A stretch of 64,000 nucleotides of DNA from Gemella sp. zg-570 (GTDB lineage: Bacteria > Bacillota > Bacilli > Staphylococcales > Gemellaceae): NCBI RefSeq assembly GCF_018866345.1, contig NZ_CP076443.1, positions 891,501-955,500 on the forward strand, written 5' to 3'. Both the position numbers and the translations under genes were made by a program. Below the pieces are notes generated by a model. That model worked only from the letters and a program-made list of their open reading frames with translations. It was not told the DNA's origin and ran no database searches. Of the stretch, positions 11,594-21,187 are shown in pieces; positions within the stretch are counted from its first letter, which is position 1, and every line of letters begins with the position of its first letter.

Positions 11594-11619
11594 GTTCTAA
11601 AAATCCTAGTTTTTAGAAC
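11594..11619. promoter_or_regulatory. Second copy of the 26-bp palindrome, inverse orientation
   Basis: It is the exact reverse complement of 11469-11494, with the same 10-bp arms and the spacer inverted. It lies between the pgi 3' end and the surface-protein promoter. Two identical sites 125 bp apart suggest paired operators, possibly looping. A terminator role is less likely because no T-run follows on the pgi strand. Confidence 0.6.
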
Positions 11620-11695
11620 CTTTTTTTGTTTTTTCGAAAAACTGCGATTTATATAATCTGGTATGAAAATTTATTTTAAGTCCTAGATTTTAATT

Positions 11696-13042
11696 TTATA
11701 ATCTGTCTTCTAAGTCTTTTTTCAATTCCTCAAAGCCTGGTTTGCCTAAGAGGGCAAACATGTTTTTCTTGTAGGCTTCGACTCCTGGCTGGTCGAAGGG
11801 GTTTAAGCCCTGCATGTAGCCAGAAATTGCAACTCCCACTTCAAAGAAGTAGACTAGATAGCCGAATGTAAATTCTGTCATGTCTGGTAATTCTATTACA
11901 AAATTCGGCACACCTCCGTCGGTGTGGGCTAGCAGGGTCGCCTCAAAGGCTTTTGTATTTACAAGGTCCACGGTCTTGCCTGCCAGGTAGTTAAGGCCGT
12001 CTAAGTCCTCTTTTTCAGCTTTTAGGGTGAAATCAAGTCTGGGAGCTTTTACCTTTAAAACCGTTTCTAGTAAAATACGTTTCCCCTCTTGGATGTACTG
12101 ACCCATGGAATGGAGGTCTGTTGAAAAACAAAGGCTTGCTGGATAGAGGGCCTTGCCGTCCTTGCCCTCCGACTCGCCGTAGAGTTGCTTCCACCATTCA
12201 TTAAAATAGACCATTGACGGCTCGTAGGTAACCAGGGATTCTATTAGTTTGCCCTTTTGCTGTAAAATATTTCTCATGACTGCATATTGATAGGCAATAT
12301 TTTTTGACAAGTCGGGATTTGCAAGTTCTTCTTGGGCGAGTTTGGCCCCAGCCATCATCCTGTCGATATCTAGTCCACTAACTGCTATTGGCAATAAGCC
12401 TACTGCTGTTAGGACGGTAAAACGTCCACCCACATCATCAGGCACGACAAAGGTTTCATAGCCCTCCTTGTCTGCCAAAGTTTTTAAGGCTCCTCGACTT
12501 TTGTCCGTGGTTGCATATATTCTACCCCTTGCTTCTTCTTTGCCGTATTTTTCTTCTAGTAGTTCTTTAAAGAGCCTAAAGGCTATTGCTGGTTCTGTTG
12601 TTGTACCAGATTTAGAAATGACATTAAGAGAAAAATCCTTCCCCGTTGTTTTTAGGTAGGTAAGTAATTCTTGGGTGTAGGTAGAAGAAATTGTGTGGCC
12701 TGCAAAAAATATTTGGGGATTTTTTCTTTCCTTGGCATAAAAATTATAAAAACTGTCATTTAGCATTTCTATTGCTGCTCTTGCTCCGAGATAAGAGCCA
12801 CCAATACCGATTACCACGAGGACGTCAGAATCCCTTATAATTTTTTGACTAGCCTTTTTTATTCTTGTAAATTCATCCTTGTCGTAATTTGTTGGTAGAT
12901 CAAGCCAGCCTAGGTAGTCATTTCCTGGACCGCTTTTATTGTGTAGTTGTGCGTGGGCTACTTTTACATAGTCCGTCATGTTTTTTACTTCTTCTTGGGT
13001 AAAAAAGTTGCGTGCTTTTGAATAATCAAATTTCAAATACAT
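11696..13042 (-). CDS. pgi: Glucose-6-phosphate isomerase
   Basis: This 448-residue cytosolic enzyme interconverts glucose-6-phosphate and fructose-6-phosphate in glycolysis. The length is normal for the Firmicutes form. Visible motifs are the phosphosugar-binding [12 protein letters not shown] near residue 81, SGTTTEPA near 145, and the C-terminal family region with [15 protein letters not shown]. The start follows a strong AGGAGG site. luxS lies just upstream on the same strand (about 65 bp) and may share its transcript. Confidence 0.97.
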   Translation of the reverse strand: MYLKFDYSKARNFFTQEEVKNMTDYVKVAHAQLHNKSGPGNDYLGWLDLPTNYDKDEFTRIKKASQKIIRDSDVLVVIGIGGSYLGARAAIEMLNDSFYNFYAKERKNPQIFFAGHTISSTYTQELLTYLKTTGKDFSLNVISKSGTTTEPAIAFRLFKELLEEKYGKEEARGRIYATTDKSRGALKTLADKEGYETFVVPDDVGGRFTVLTAVGLLPIAVSGLDIDRMMAGAKLAQEELANPDLSKNIAYQYAVMRNILQQKGKLIESLVTYEPSMVYFNEWWKQLYGESEGKDGKALYPASLCFSTDLHSMGQYIQEGKRILLETVLKVKAPRLDFTLKAEKEDLDGLNYLAGKTVDLVNTKAFEATLLAHTDGGVPNFVIELPDMTEFTFGYLVYFFEVGVAISGYMQGLNPFDQPGVEAYKKNMFALLGKPGFEELKKDLEDRL

Positions 13043-13107
13043 ATAATCCTCCTAGCTTGTTATATTTATCGTCATTTTGTAAGTTATAAATCTAATTTTT
13101 AGTAATA

Positions 13108-13569
13108 TTATATTACTCTTTCGAAGGGGTCTAAACTAATTCCTTTTGCCAAAACTTCCCTGGCATAAATTTTAGCTCCGAATAATGAATGGTCCCTGAA
13201 ATTTCCACATTCTTTGGGCCTGGTTGCTGGAAGAGTTTCTGTTTTTTCTACAATTTCTAAAACCTTTACCAGGGCATCTCTTACTTCTTGGATAGTCGGC
13301 CTGCCCCATGTTATCATGTAAAAGCCCGTGCGACAGCCCATTGGAGATATGTCTATTACCCCCTCCAAATAATCACGCATATTTATTGCCAGTAGATGCT
13401 CTAGGCTGTGCAAGGCCGCTGTGGGCAGGCTGGCCATATTGGGTTGTAAAAATCTCAAATCAAATTTACTTATACTAACGCCCCTGGCGTGTTGTTCTAG
13501 GCCTGCACGCCTTACATAGGGAGCCTTTACTTTATTGTGGTCTAAGTCAAAACTTTCTACCTTTGCCAT
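13108..13569 (-). CDS. luxS: S-ribosylhomocysteine lyase LuxS
   Basis: LuxS cleaves S-ribosylhomocysteine to homocysteine and DPD, the precursor of autoinducer-2, as part of the activated methyl cycle (metK lies at 27842). The 153-residue length is typical. The metal site HSLEH is at residues 54-58 with the third ligand at Cys121 in ECGNF, and the catalytic Cys79 lies in PMGCRTGFY. The start has an AGGTG site. Confidence 0.98.
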   Translation of the reverse strand: MAKVESFDLDHNKVKAPYVRRAGLEQHARGVSISKFDLRFLQPNMASLPTAALHSLEHLLAINMRDYLEGVIDISPMGCRTGFYMITWGRPTIQEVRDALVKVLEIVEKTETLPATRPKECGNFRDHSLFGAKIYAREVLAKGISLDPFERVI

Positions 13570-13785
13570 TTTTCACCTGTAAAATTATATTTTTATAGTT
13601 TAATAATTTATTTTACAATAAATATTTATTATATACAAATAATTTATCTTATTAATAATTCTTAAATTTTTATGTGGTATAGTGGATAGATTTATTTTAA
13701 AAAGGGTATGGACTAAGTAGAGGTCTTAAATATTTTAGCAAAATCTTAATTTTATAAATTATTAGTTTCAAAGTAGTGAATAAAC

Positions 13786-14664
13786 TTATTTTTCTAGTTC
13801 TGCTAATTTTTCTCTTAGATAGAGGACTAAATCATCTTTTAATTCACTTTGCAGGGCAAAATCAATGGTAGTTTTTACAAAACCGTCAGTTTCGCCCACG
13901 TCATAACGTCTACCCTCGAAGTCGTAGGCGAAGACTTTTTCTTCTTTATTTAGCATTTGAATAGCGTCTGTGAGTTGAATTTCCCCTCCAGCTCCCACCT
14001 GTCTTTTTTCTAAGTGTTTGAAGATGCCGGGAGTTAGTAAGTATCTGCCCAGGATTGCTAGATTTGAGGGGGCAGTACCCGCTGCTGGTTTTTCTACGAA
14101 GCTATTAACTTCATAGAGTCTATCTCGCCCCCCTGCTGGGTCGATAATTCCGTAGCGGTGGGTTGCATCATCGGCTACTCTTTGCACGCCCACAATAGAA
14201 GTTCCCGTTTTTTCATGTTGTTTAATTAACTGTTTTGTTGCCGTAAGGCCGTCATTAACTACTATGTCATCACCTAAAAGAACAGCAAAGGCTTCATCGC
14301 CAATAAAACTTTTGGCAGTTAAAATTGCATCGCCTAGGCCTGCCATTTCTTTTTGGCGTACGTAATAAATATTAGCTAGATTAGAGGCCTGCCTAACTTT
14401 TTCTAGTAAGTCTAGCTTGCCTTTTTGTTCTAATTCTACCTCGAGTTCATAATTTTTATCAAAGTGGTCTTCTATGGCACGTTTGGGTTTGCCAGTTATT
14501 ATAATTATGTCTTCTATTCCAGCGGCCACGGCTTCTTCAACTATGTATTGAATGGTGGGCTTATTAATAATGGGTAACATTTCTTTGGGTAGGGCCTTGG
14601 TTGCTGGTAAAAATCTTGTTCCATAGCCTGCGGCTGGTATAATTGCTTTTTTTACTTTTTTCAT
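13786..14664 (-). CDS. galU: UTP-glucose-1-phosphate uridylyltransferase
   Basis: GalU makes UDP-glucose from UTP and glucose-1-phosphate for glycolipid, teichoic acid or capsule precursors. The 292-residue protein has the nucleotidyltransferase signature [19 protein letters not shown] at residues 11-29, the metal/nucleotide loop LLGDD near 127 and the conserved VEKPAAG near 191. An AAGGTGAT site precedes the ATG. It stands alone between luxS and htrA, with about 216 bp to luxS containing no further gene. Confidence 0.96.
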   Translation of the reverse strand: MKKVKKAIIPAAGYGTRFLPATKALPKEMLPIINKPTIQYIVEEAVAAGIEDIIIITGKPKRAIEDHFDKNYELEVELEQKGKLDLLEKVRQASNLANIYYVRQKEMAGLGDAILTAKSFIGDEAFAVLLGDDIVVNDGLTATKQLIKQHEKTGTSIVGVQRVADDATHRYGIIDPAGGRDRLYEVNSFVEKPAAGTAPSNLAILGRYLLTPGIFKHLEKRQVGAGGEIQLTDAIQMLNKEEKVFAYDFEGRRYDVGETDGFVKTTIDFALQSELKDDLVLYLREKLAELEK

Positions 14665-14830
14665 TTCATCACCTTTACATTTTAATATTAAACTTTTAGT
14701 TTCAGTAAAATTATAACATTTTTTTACTTATTTTAAAATAGATTTTCTTACTTTTTCTAATAAGTGAGGATTTTATTTGATTTTTTAAAAATTATTAGCC
14801 AGTAAAAATCTTAAAAATAAGAGGTTAAAA

Positions 14831-14858
14831 AAGACACCTCAAAAATTTGAGGTGTCTT
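14831..14858 (-). terminator. Intrinsic terminator of htrA
   Basis: A perfect 13-bp stem with a 2-base loop (AAGACACCTCAAA/TTTGAGGTGTCTT) begins two bases after the htrA stop and is followed on the minus strand by a T-rich stretch. Confidence 0.85.
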
Positions 14859-14860
14859 TC

Positions 14861-16318
14861 TTATTGATCTAGCCTGGCCAGGGTTAATTTAGTTTGATAT
14901 TCCTTACCCTGGCGGTAGTAGGTAATATTTATTGTTTCCCCTATTTTTGTTTTTTCGAATAAGTATTTTCTAAGGTCGGCTATGCTTTCTATATTGGTGT
15001 CATTAATTTTGGTAATTATGTCATAGTCTTTCAAGTTTGATTTTTCAGCCGCACTTCCAGCTTCGACACTTTTTATTACCACGCCTTTTTTGCTGGTGTC
15101 GTAATTTAATTTTTCTTCGGCTAAATTTTTATTTATTGTTGACAAGGATGCTAACTGTACTCCCAGGGCTGGTCTTGAAACCTTGCCATTTTTTTCTAGT
15201 TGTTCAGCTATTATTTTTACTTCATTTGCTGGAATTACAAAACCAATACCCTCGGCACTAATTCCCTCTCTTACATTAGAAATTTTAAGTTCATTTATTC
15301 CTATTAATTCTCCCGAACTATTGATTAGGGCTCCACCACTATTGCCTGGATTTATGGCGGCGTCAGTTTGAATAACCGTTTGATACCAGTCGTAAGAGCC
15401 GTCATTGTTTATGTCAATGGGTATTTGTCTTTCCTTGGATGAAACTATGCCCCGAGTAACCGAATTAGATAGGGACAGGCCCAGGGGAGAACCAATGGCA
15501 AGGGCTGTTTGCCCGACTGCCACCTCATCGCTATTTGAAAAGGCCATTATGACCTTAACATTTTCAGCACTAATTTTTAAAACTGTTAGGTCTGTCCAAA
15601 TATCGCTACCTAGTATTTCAGCACTGACGCTTGTACCATCACTTAGTACCACATCCACCTTTTCTGCTCCATTTATTACGTGATGATTAGTTACCACATA
15701 GGCATAAGAACCATCTTTTTTATAAATTACTCCACTACCATTGGCTATGGCCTGCAAGTCTCCTTTTTTGGCCTTGTCTCCAATAATATTAGACAGGCCG
15801 GAAAGATTTTTTGGGCTGGCATAACTAACTACTGACACAACGGCGTCCTTAGACTTGGAAACGGCATTAATATTTGTTGTTTCGCTAGCTTCTTCTTGGG
15901 CTGACGGCGCTACTTTGGAAATTTGGACTATTTTAGCCCCCTGCATAAAGCCTTGGACTCCAAAAACACTTAATCCTCCCAGGGCAAAAACTGTTGCAAA
16001 CATTAGGGCGTATTTTAAATTTACATTATTTTTATTTTTTACTTCTTCATTAAAATTAGCCTGATTATTTGCAGAGTCTTTAGAAATATTATTTTCTATA
16101 TTTTCTTTAGAAGAATAAGCTTCAAAATTTCCCTTGTTGCTTTCTTTGCCATGATTAGTAGCTCCAAAATTTTCCTTATTGCTTTCTTTGTTATGATTAG
16201 TAGTTTCAAAATTTCCCTTATTGCTTTCTTTGCTATGATTAGTAGCTTCAAAATTGTCAGCTGGTCTAGCAGAATTATTATTTAGTTCTTCATTTTCCGT
16301 ATTTTTATTATCGTTCAT
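14861..16318 (-). CDS. htrA: HtrA/DegP-family membrane-anchored serine protease
   Basis: This 485-residue surface quality-control protease has a long cytoplasmic N-terminus (1-100), one membrane segment (about 102-122), a trypsin-like domain and a C-terminal PDZ domain (about 385-480). The catalytic triad is visible as His213 (TNHHV), Asp243 (TDLTVLKI) and Ser327 (NPGNSGGAL). The N-terminal region holds 14-residue repeats (22-63) that are not a standard part of the family. The start has AGGAGGT. Upstream, TTTAAG (minus strand, 16371-16376) resembles half of a CiaR box, but the second half is imperfect, so CiaRH control is only a guess. Confidence 0.95.
   Translation of the reverse strand: MNDNKNTENEELNNNSARPADNFEATNHSKESNKGNFETTNHNKESNKENFGATNHGKESNKGNFEAYSSKENIENNISKDSANNQANFNEEVKNKNNVNLKYALMFATVFALGGLSVFGVQGFMQGAKIVQISKVAPSAQEEASETTNINAVSKSKDAVVSVVSYASPKNLSGLSNIIGDKAKKGDLQAIANGSGVIYKKDGSYAYVVTNHHVINGAEKVDVVLSDGTSVSAEILGSDIWTDLTVLKISAENVKVIMAFSNSDEVAVGQTALAIGSPLGLSLSNSVTRGIVSSKERQIPIDINNDGSYDWYQTVIQTDAAINPGNSGGALINSSGELIGINELKISNVREGISAEGIGFVIPANEVKIIAEQLEKNGKVSRPALGVQLASLSTINKNLAEEKLNYDTSKKGVVIKSVEAGSAAEKSNLKDYDIITKINDTNIESIADLRKYLFEKTKIGETINITYYRQGKEYQTKLTLARLDQ
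16128..16253 (-). repeat. Three 42-bp tandem repeats in the htrA 5' region
   Basis: The repeats encode three 14-residue units of the form NF(E/G)(A/T)TNH(S/N/G)KESNK(G/E), residues 22-63 of HtrA, and a degenerate fourth unit follows. The period preserves the frame and the units differ at several bases. Confidence 0.85.
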
Positions 16319-17183
16319 AAAAGTTACCTCCTGTATGTTTTTTATTCTAGCATGCTTAATTAAAAGAAAACTTAAATTTTAATTTATATTCTTTTTAAGT
16401 TTTCTAAATCTTATAATTAAAAAAATTATGGGCTGTTATGATTAAAGAATTATTTTATATTTTTACTGTCTACTAAACTTATTTTTATATACTTTGACGA
16501 GCAACTTAGGCCTTGATAAAAGATTAAATATTATCAACATGCCAGTATTATTTTTAGTATTTTTACTTTGGCTTTTGGCTTGCTAGCTATTTTTATAAAG
16601 GATATTTTAAAAGTAATCAAAATGAAAAAATGGAATTTCCCTAGTTCTAATATTAAGTGCATAGTTTTTTCTACTATAAGCCCTTTCCAAAACCTGATAA
16701 TTTTTATGTGGAGGTGTACAGACCTGTATTCTTTATACTTATCCTAATAATTTTTTATTTCATTTTTAATTTTTGCAAAAAATAAAGCTTTTTTGCAAGT
16801 GGAATTTTAATTCAAGTCCCCAGTAATAAATAGTTTTTTGCTTAATGTCTTAAGAAATGATGAATTTTTTATACAGTTTCCTTGCTTGACCCAGTCAGTA
16901 TTTTATTTTACTAATACTTTACCTATAAGCAAGTAAAAAATAAAAATCCAAAGCCTTAACTTTGGATTTTTTATTTTATAGTTCTAAAATCCTATTTAAA
17001 GAAGATGAGAACTATAGCAAGTTTAATTTCTTAGTTTGACGGACTATTTCTTATAGGAGTTGGCTTTAGGGCTTTTATGAAATTCTAATATCTTGGACAA
17101 ACTAAATCTTTTTGGCTTAGCCGTCAAGTCTTTTTTTTCAAGACTTAGTATATGTTTTACAGGTAAATTTGATATTTTAGTCC
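16319..17183. other. 865-bp non-coding stretch between htrA and lpd
   Basis: No intact gene is seen. On the plus strand around 16540-16760 short hydrophobic and Lys-rich stretches appear in shifting frames interrupted by stops, perhaps a decayed membrane-protein gene that I cannot name. The stretch also contains the strong hairpin at 16942-16971. Confidence 0.3.
16942..16971. terminator. Bidirectional intrinsic terminator
   Basis: A perfect 12-bp stem (AAAAATCCAAAG/CTTTGGATTTTT) with a 6-base loop is flanked by T-runs on both strands. It lies about 210 bp beyond the lpd stop and could end the pdh operon transcript. Confidence 0.8.
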
Positions 17184-18932
17184 TTATTTTTTCTTTTTAG
17201 GTGCGTGGATGCACATATCTATACAGTCAGCCATTGCTTCGTATAGTGCTTCTGAATATGTCGGATGTCCGTGTATGACGTCCATAACATCATCAATAGT
17301 CATTTCTGTTTGGATTAGTGTAGAACCTTCATTGATTAATTCAGCGGCAACTGGTCCTGCAATATGAATACCTAAAATTTCTCTGTATTTTGTATCCATA
17401 ATTACTTTAACAAATCCTTCACCTTGATTAGATGCTAAAGAACGACCATTTGCACCAAAGTTGAAGCGTCCAACCTTAATGTCGTATTTTTGACGAGCTT
17501 GGTCTTCTGTTAAACCTACCATGGCGATTTCTGGGTGGGTGTAGATTGCCGCCGGTGTAGATTTTAGGTCAATTTTTTTACGGTGTCCCATTGCATTTTC
17601 AGCTGCAACTTCTCCCATTTTGAAGGCTGAGTGAGCAAGCATCTTAGTTCCGTTAATATCACCTGGAGCATAGATACCCTCTACTGATGTTTCCATGTAT
17701 TCATTAACCTTAACTCTGCCACGTTCCATTTCAAATTTGTCAGCTAGTTGGCCTAAACATTCATTATCAGGAAGACGTCCTATTGAAAGTAATACTCTGT
17801 CAGCCACTATATCTGCCTTGCCTTCAAGCTTAACTGTTAAATCAGGGCCGTTATCTTTGATTTCTAATAATTTAGAAGATGTAAGGATTTCTATGCCTTG
17901 TTTTTTAAATTGTTTTTCTAATACTGCCGATGCATCTTTGTCCATGTTAGCAATTAGTCTGTCGGCCATTTCTACTATTGTAACTTTTGTTCCGAATGTA
18001 GCAAATGCTTGCCCTAATTCTGAACCGATAACACCACCACCGATTACTACCATTCTTGACGGTAATTCTGTAATGTCTAAAATTTCATCACTTGTTAAAA
18101 CTTTTTCATTGTCCATACCTGGAATATTAATACGAGAAACCTTAGAACCACCAGCTAGAATTACTTTATCGGCGTCTATAGTTTCTGTATCATTTACAAG
18201 AACTTTTTTATCGGCAGTTAAACGCCCCACTCCGTTGAAAACTTTAACTCCGTATGATTTAAGAAGACCTGCAACTCCGCCAGATAGTGTTTTAGAGACT
18301 TTGTTTTTAACTTCAACCGTTTTTTGCATATCAACAGAAAAAGCATCATTTACAAGTTTGATACCACGATCGCGGGCAGATTTAATATGATTTATAATTT
18401 CTGCATTGTGTAGGAATGTTTTTGTTGGGATACAACCACGGTTAAGGCATGTTCCACCTAGTTCTCTACTTTCTACTAAGGCTACTTTACCACCTAGCTG
18501 TGCCACCTTGATAGCCGCCACGTAACCAGCTGGTCCCCCACCGATAACACAAACGTCATAATCTCCTTGACGTTCTCTTTGTGGTAGAACTTCTTCCTTG
18601 GCTGTTGTTGGTACTTTTACATCGGCTGAAACTTCTGCAATAACTTCTTTAGCCGCTTCTGTTGATGAAGAGGCCATGCCAGGAATTTCTTCGCCAGCTT
18701 TCCCAATCCATGCAATAGTTTCTACTACGGGTACTATTTCTCCTGCCTTGTGTAAAATTTTAAGTAGGGTTCCACTTGCTTCTGCCTCTACTTCCATATT
18801 CACCTTGTCGGTTACGATTTCTAAAAGAACTTCTCCCTCTTTTACTTCATCTCCTTCTTGTTTAAACCATTGTACAATTTCGCCTTCTTCCATTTCGCTT
18901 CCGGCTTTTGGCATTATTACTTCTACTGCCAT
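17184..18932 (-). CDS. lpd: Dihydrolipoyl dehydrogenase (E3) with N-terminal lipoyl domain
   Basis: E3 reoxidises dihydrolipoamide with NAD in the 2-oxoacid dehydrogenase complex. Residues 1-80 are a lipoyl domain with acceptor Lys43 in TDKVNMEV. After a linker, the flavoprotein begins near 110 with GGGPAGYVAA, the redox pair GGTCLNRGCIPTK, a NAD-binding GGGVIGSELG, and the C-terminal His-Glu motif HGHPTYSEALYEA. An ATG 30 bp upstream (18962) is open, but the AAAGGAAGTG site lies inside that extension, so 18932 is chosen (582 aa). It is the last gene of a four-gene operon. The lipoyl domain here compensates for its absence from E2. A pyruvate or acetoin role is not resolved. Confidence 0.95.
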   Translation of the reverse strand: MAVEVIMPKAGSEMEEGEIVQWFKQEGDEVKEGEVLLEIVTDKVNMEVEAEASGTLLKILHKAGEIVPVVETIAWIGKAGEEIPGMASSSTEAAKEVIAEVSADVKVPTTAKEEVLPQRERQGDYDVCVIGGGPAGYVAAIKVAQLGGKVALVESRELGGTCLNRGCIPTKTFLHNAEIINHIKSARDRGIKLVNDAFSVDMQKTVEVKNKVSKTLSGGVAGLLKSYGVKVFNGVGRLTADKKVLVNDTETIDADKVILAGGSKVSRINIPGMDNEKVLTSDEILDITELPSRMVVIGGGVIGSELGQAFATFGTKVTIVEMADRLIANMDKDASAVLEKQFKKQGIEILTSSKLLEIKDNGPDLTVKLEGKADIVADRVLLSIGRLPDNECLGQLADKFEMERGRVKVNEYMETSVEGIYAPGDINGTKMLAHSAFKMGEVAAENAMGHRKKIDLKSTPAAIYTHPEIAMVGLTEDQARQKYDIKVGRFNFGANGRSLASNQGEGFVKVIMDTKYREILGIHIAGPVAAELINEGSTLIQTEMTIDDVMDVIHGHPTYSEALYEAMADCIDMCIHAPKKKK

Positions 18933-19000
18933 TTTTGACACTTCCTTTGTTTTTATTTTCAATTAAATATTCTTAAATTTATATAGAGTTTATCTTAATT

Positions 19001-20119
19001 TTAAATTAGTAATGATATTGGATTTTCGATAGCTTCTTTTAGAGTCTTCATGAATTTAGCCCCCTCTAATCCATCTACTACACGATGGTCAGCTGTCAAT
19101 GTCAACATCATTATAGGTCTAACTACTATTTCACCATTTCTTACAACTGGTTTTTCCTGAGTTGCTGAAACTCCTAAGATAGCTGTGTTAGGCTGGTTAA
19201 TTATGGGTACAAAGCTATGAACCCCATACATTCCTAAGTTAGAAATTGTAAATGTTGAATCCGCCATTTCATCTGGTTTTAATCTACCCTCAAGTGCCTT
19301 AGTTGTAATTTCTTTTGAAGCTACTACTAATTCTTTTAGGCTCATCTTATCTGCACCCTTGATTACTGGTACTACTAGACCACTATCCATACCAACAGCT
19401 ATTGATAGGTTTACATAGTGGTGTAGGTACATTTCTTTTTCATCTTTTGACAATGAGGCATTAACGTAAGGGTGTTTCATTAGTGATTTAATTACTGCTA
19501 GTGATACAAAGTCAGTAACTGTGGCTTTTTTACCTGTTTCTGCTAGGATTGTGTCCAGTACTTTTTTACGCAGAGCTAGTAATTCTGCCATGTCCACTTC
19601 TACATTTACTACAAATGTTGGTGCTGAGAAGTAAGATTCACTCATACGTTTAGATATAACCTTACGCATTGGAGACATAGGAACTGTTTCGACAAGACCC
19701 CATTTGTTTTCATTTGGTAATTTTTCTTCCTGCTTAGGTGCTGGTTTAGCTTCTGCTTTTGGAACTTCTTGCTTAAGTCCATTAATAAGGGCAAGAACGT
19801 CCTCTTTCATTATCTTCCCTTTAGGACCAGTTCCCACGATAGATTTAATATTAATTCCCTCTACTTCTGCTATTCTTTCTGCTAGGGGAGAAATTTTAAT
19901 CTTATCATGCAATTTATAATTAACTACATCTTCTTTGTGAATACGCCCTTTTGCTCCAGTACCTGCAACTCTTGTTAAATCTATTCCTTTTTCTCTTGCA
20001 TAGGCTCTTGCGGCGGGAGTAGCTCGAATACCAGAATAATATGTTTTTTCTACTTCTTTCAAATCATCTCTTTCTTCCATTTCTCTGCCAATGTTTGATA
20101 TTATTCCTTCTACTGCCAT
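19001..20119 (-). CDS. pdhC: Dihydrolipoamide acyltransferase (E2) lacking its lipoyl domain
   Basis: This 372-residue E2 has two peripheral-subunit-binding domains (about 33-66 and 77-109), an Ala/Pro/Lys/Glu linker, and the acyltransferase domain ending with the catalytic ADHRVVDG (His345, Asp349). No lipoyl domain or lipoylated DK motif is present. Residues 1-19 (MAVEGIISNIGREMEERDD) align with the start of the E3 lipoyl domain (MAVEVIMPKAGSEMEEGE), as if the domain core had been deleted. A GTG 12 bp upstream is open, but the ribosome site AAAGGAAG overlaps it, so the ATG at 20119 is preferred. Confidence 0.94.
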   Translation of the reverse strand: MAVEGIISNIGREMEERDDLKEVEKTYYSGIRATPAARAYAREKGIDLTRVAGTGAKGRIHKEDVVNYKLHDKIKISPLAERIAEVEGINIKSIVGTGPKGKIMKEDVLALINGLKQEVPKAEAKPAPKQEEKLPNENKWGLVETVPMSPMRKVISKRMSESYFSAPTFVVNVEVDMAELLALRKKVLDTILAETGKKATVTDFVSLAVIKSLMKHPYVNASLSKDEKEMYLHHYVNLSIAVGMDSGLVVPVIKGADKMSLKELVVASKEITTKALEGRLKPDEMADSTFTISNLGMYGVHSFVPIINQPNTAILGVSATQEKPVVRNGEIVVRPIMMLTLTADHRVVDGLEGAKFMKTLKEAIENPISLLI

Positions 20120-20150
20120 TTGTTTTTTCACTTCCTTTGGTTAGAGATTT

Positions 20151-21137
20151 TTATTGCTTATTTACTGCTTTTCTAATTTTTTCCTTAATATCTTCTACAT
20201 CAGGAACTACTAATTTTTCTAAATTTTTAGCTGATGGAATATTTGTATCAGCACCTGCAAGACGATATATTGGACTATCTAAGAAATCAAAGGCATCACT
20301 TTCTGAAATACGAGCTGATATTTCTCCTCCAAAACCTCCCGTCTTAAATGAATCATGACAAATAGCTAATCTACCAGTTTTCTTAACTGATTTAATAATT
20401 ATTTCTGTGTCAAGTGGTACCAAAGTTATGGGATCGACTACTTCTACTTCGATTCCTTCTTTAGCTAATTCTTGGGCGGCTTGTAATGAGCGTTCTAGCA
20501 TGCGCCCCCAAGATACCAGGGTTATATCCTTGCCTTCGTGTTTGATTTCCCCTTTACCAATTTGATAAACTTTATCTGTATCAACTTCACCCTTGCGTCC
20601 GAATAATGCTTTTGGTTCTATGTAGATAACTGGGTTGTTATCACGAACTGATGCACGCAAGACTGAATAAATATCTTGTGGTGTTCCTGGTGCTACTACT
20701 TTTAAGCCTGGAATATGGCAAAACCATGATTCTAAGGCTTTACAATGTTGAGCGGCGGCTCCCGTACCTGAACCAGATGCACAACGATAAACTACAGGAA
20801 CCTGGACTTCTCCACCTAGCATATATCTCATCGGTGCCGCTTGGTTTACAATAGCATCCATAGCTATTGTTATAAAATCCATAAATGTAATATCAATAAT
20901 TGGTCTCATGCCTGTGGCAGCCGCCCCAGCGGCTGAGCCGGCAATAGCGGCTTCTGAAATGGGTGTATCTAGTACTCTTTCAGGTCCAAATTCTTCTAAC
21001 ATACCTACGGTAGTTCCAAAGTCCCCACCAAAGATACCCACGTCTTCACCCATTAAAAATACAGTTTCATCAGCACGCATTTCAGCAGTCATTGCTTCTT
21101 TTATAGCTTCACGTACTGTCATAGTTTGTTTTGTCAT
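20151..21137 (-). CDS. pdhB: 2-oxoacid dehydrogenase E1 component, beta subunit
   Basis: This 328-residue subunit pairs with the E1 alpha product encoded upstream to form the thiamine-diphosphate decarboxylase. Visible features are the TPP-side stretch GEDVGIFGGDFGTT (residues 30-43), SEAAIAG, the mid-region AAQHCKALESWF and the C-terminal transketolase-like domain with GGFGGEI. It resembles PdhB and AcoB equally by eye. The start has AGGAG. It lies 50 bp after pdhA and 31 bp before pdhC. Confidence 0.94.
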   Translation of the reverse strand: MTKQTMTVREAIKEAMTAEMRADETVFLMGEDVGIFGGDFGTTVGMLEEFGPERVLDTPISEAAIAGSAAGAAATGMRPIIDITFMDFITIAMDAIVNQAAPMRYMLGGEVQVPVVYRCASGSGTGAAAQHCKALESWFCHIPGLKVVAPGTPQDIYSVLRASVRDNNPVIYIEPKALFGRKGEVDTDKVYQIGKGEIKHEGKDITLVSWGRMLERSLQAAQELAKEGIEVEVVDPITLVPLDTEIIIKSVKKTGRLAICHDSFKTGGFGGEISARISESDAFDFLDSPIYRLAGADTNIPSAKNLEKLVVPDVEDIKEKIRKAVNKQ

Positions 21138-21187
21138 ATCAATATTTCTCCTAAAATTATTTCTATAATAATTGTAACAATTTATAA

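Noticed and set aside
11469-11619. Palindromes as a pgi terminator
   Set aside because: On the pgi strand no T-run follows the hairpin, and a second identical copy lies in the adhesin leader, which fits operators better.
18933-18962. Longer N-terminus for E3 (start at 18962)
   Set aside because: The ribosome site for the downstream ATG lies inside this extension and the lipoyl domain begins exactly at 18932.
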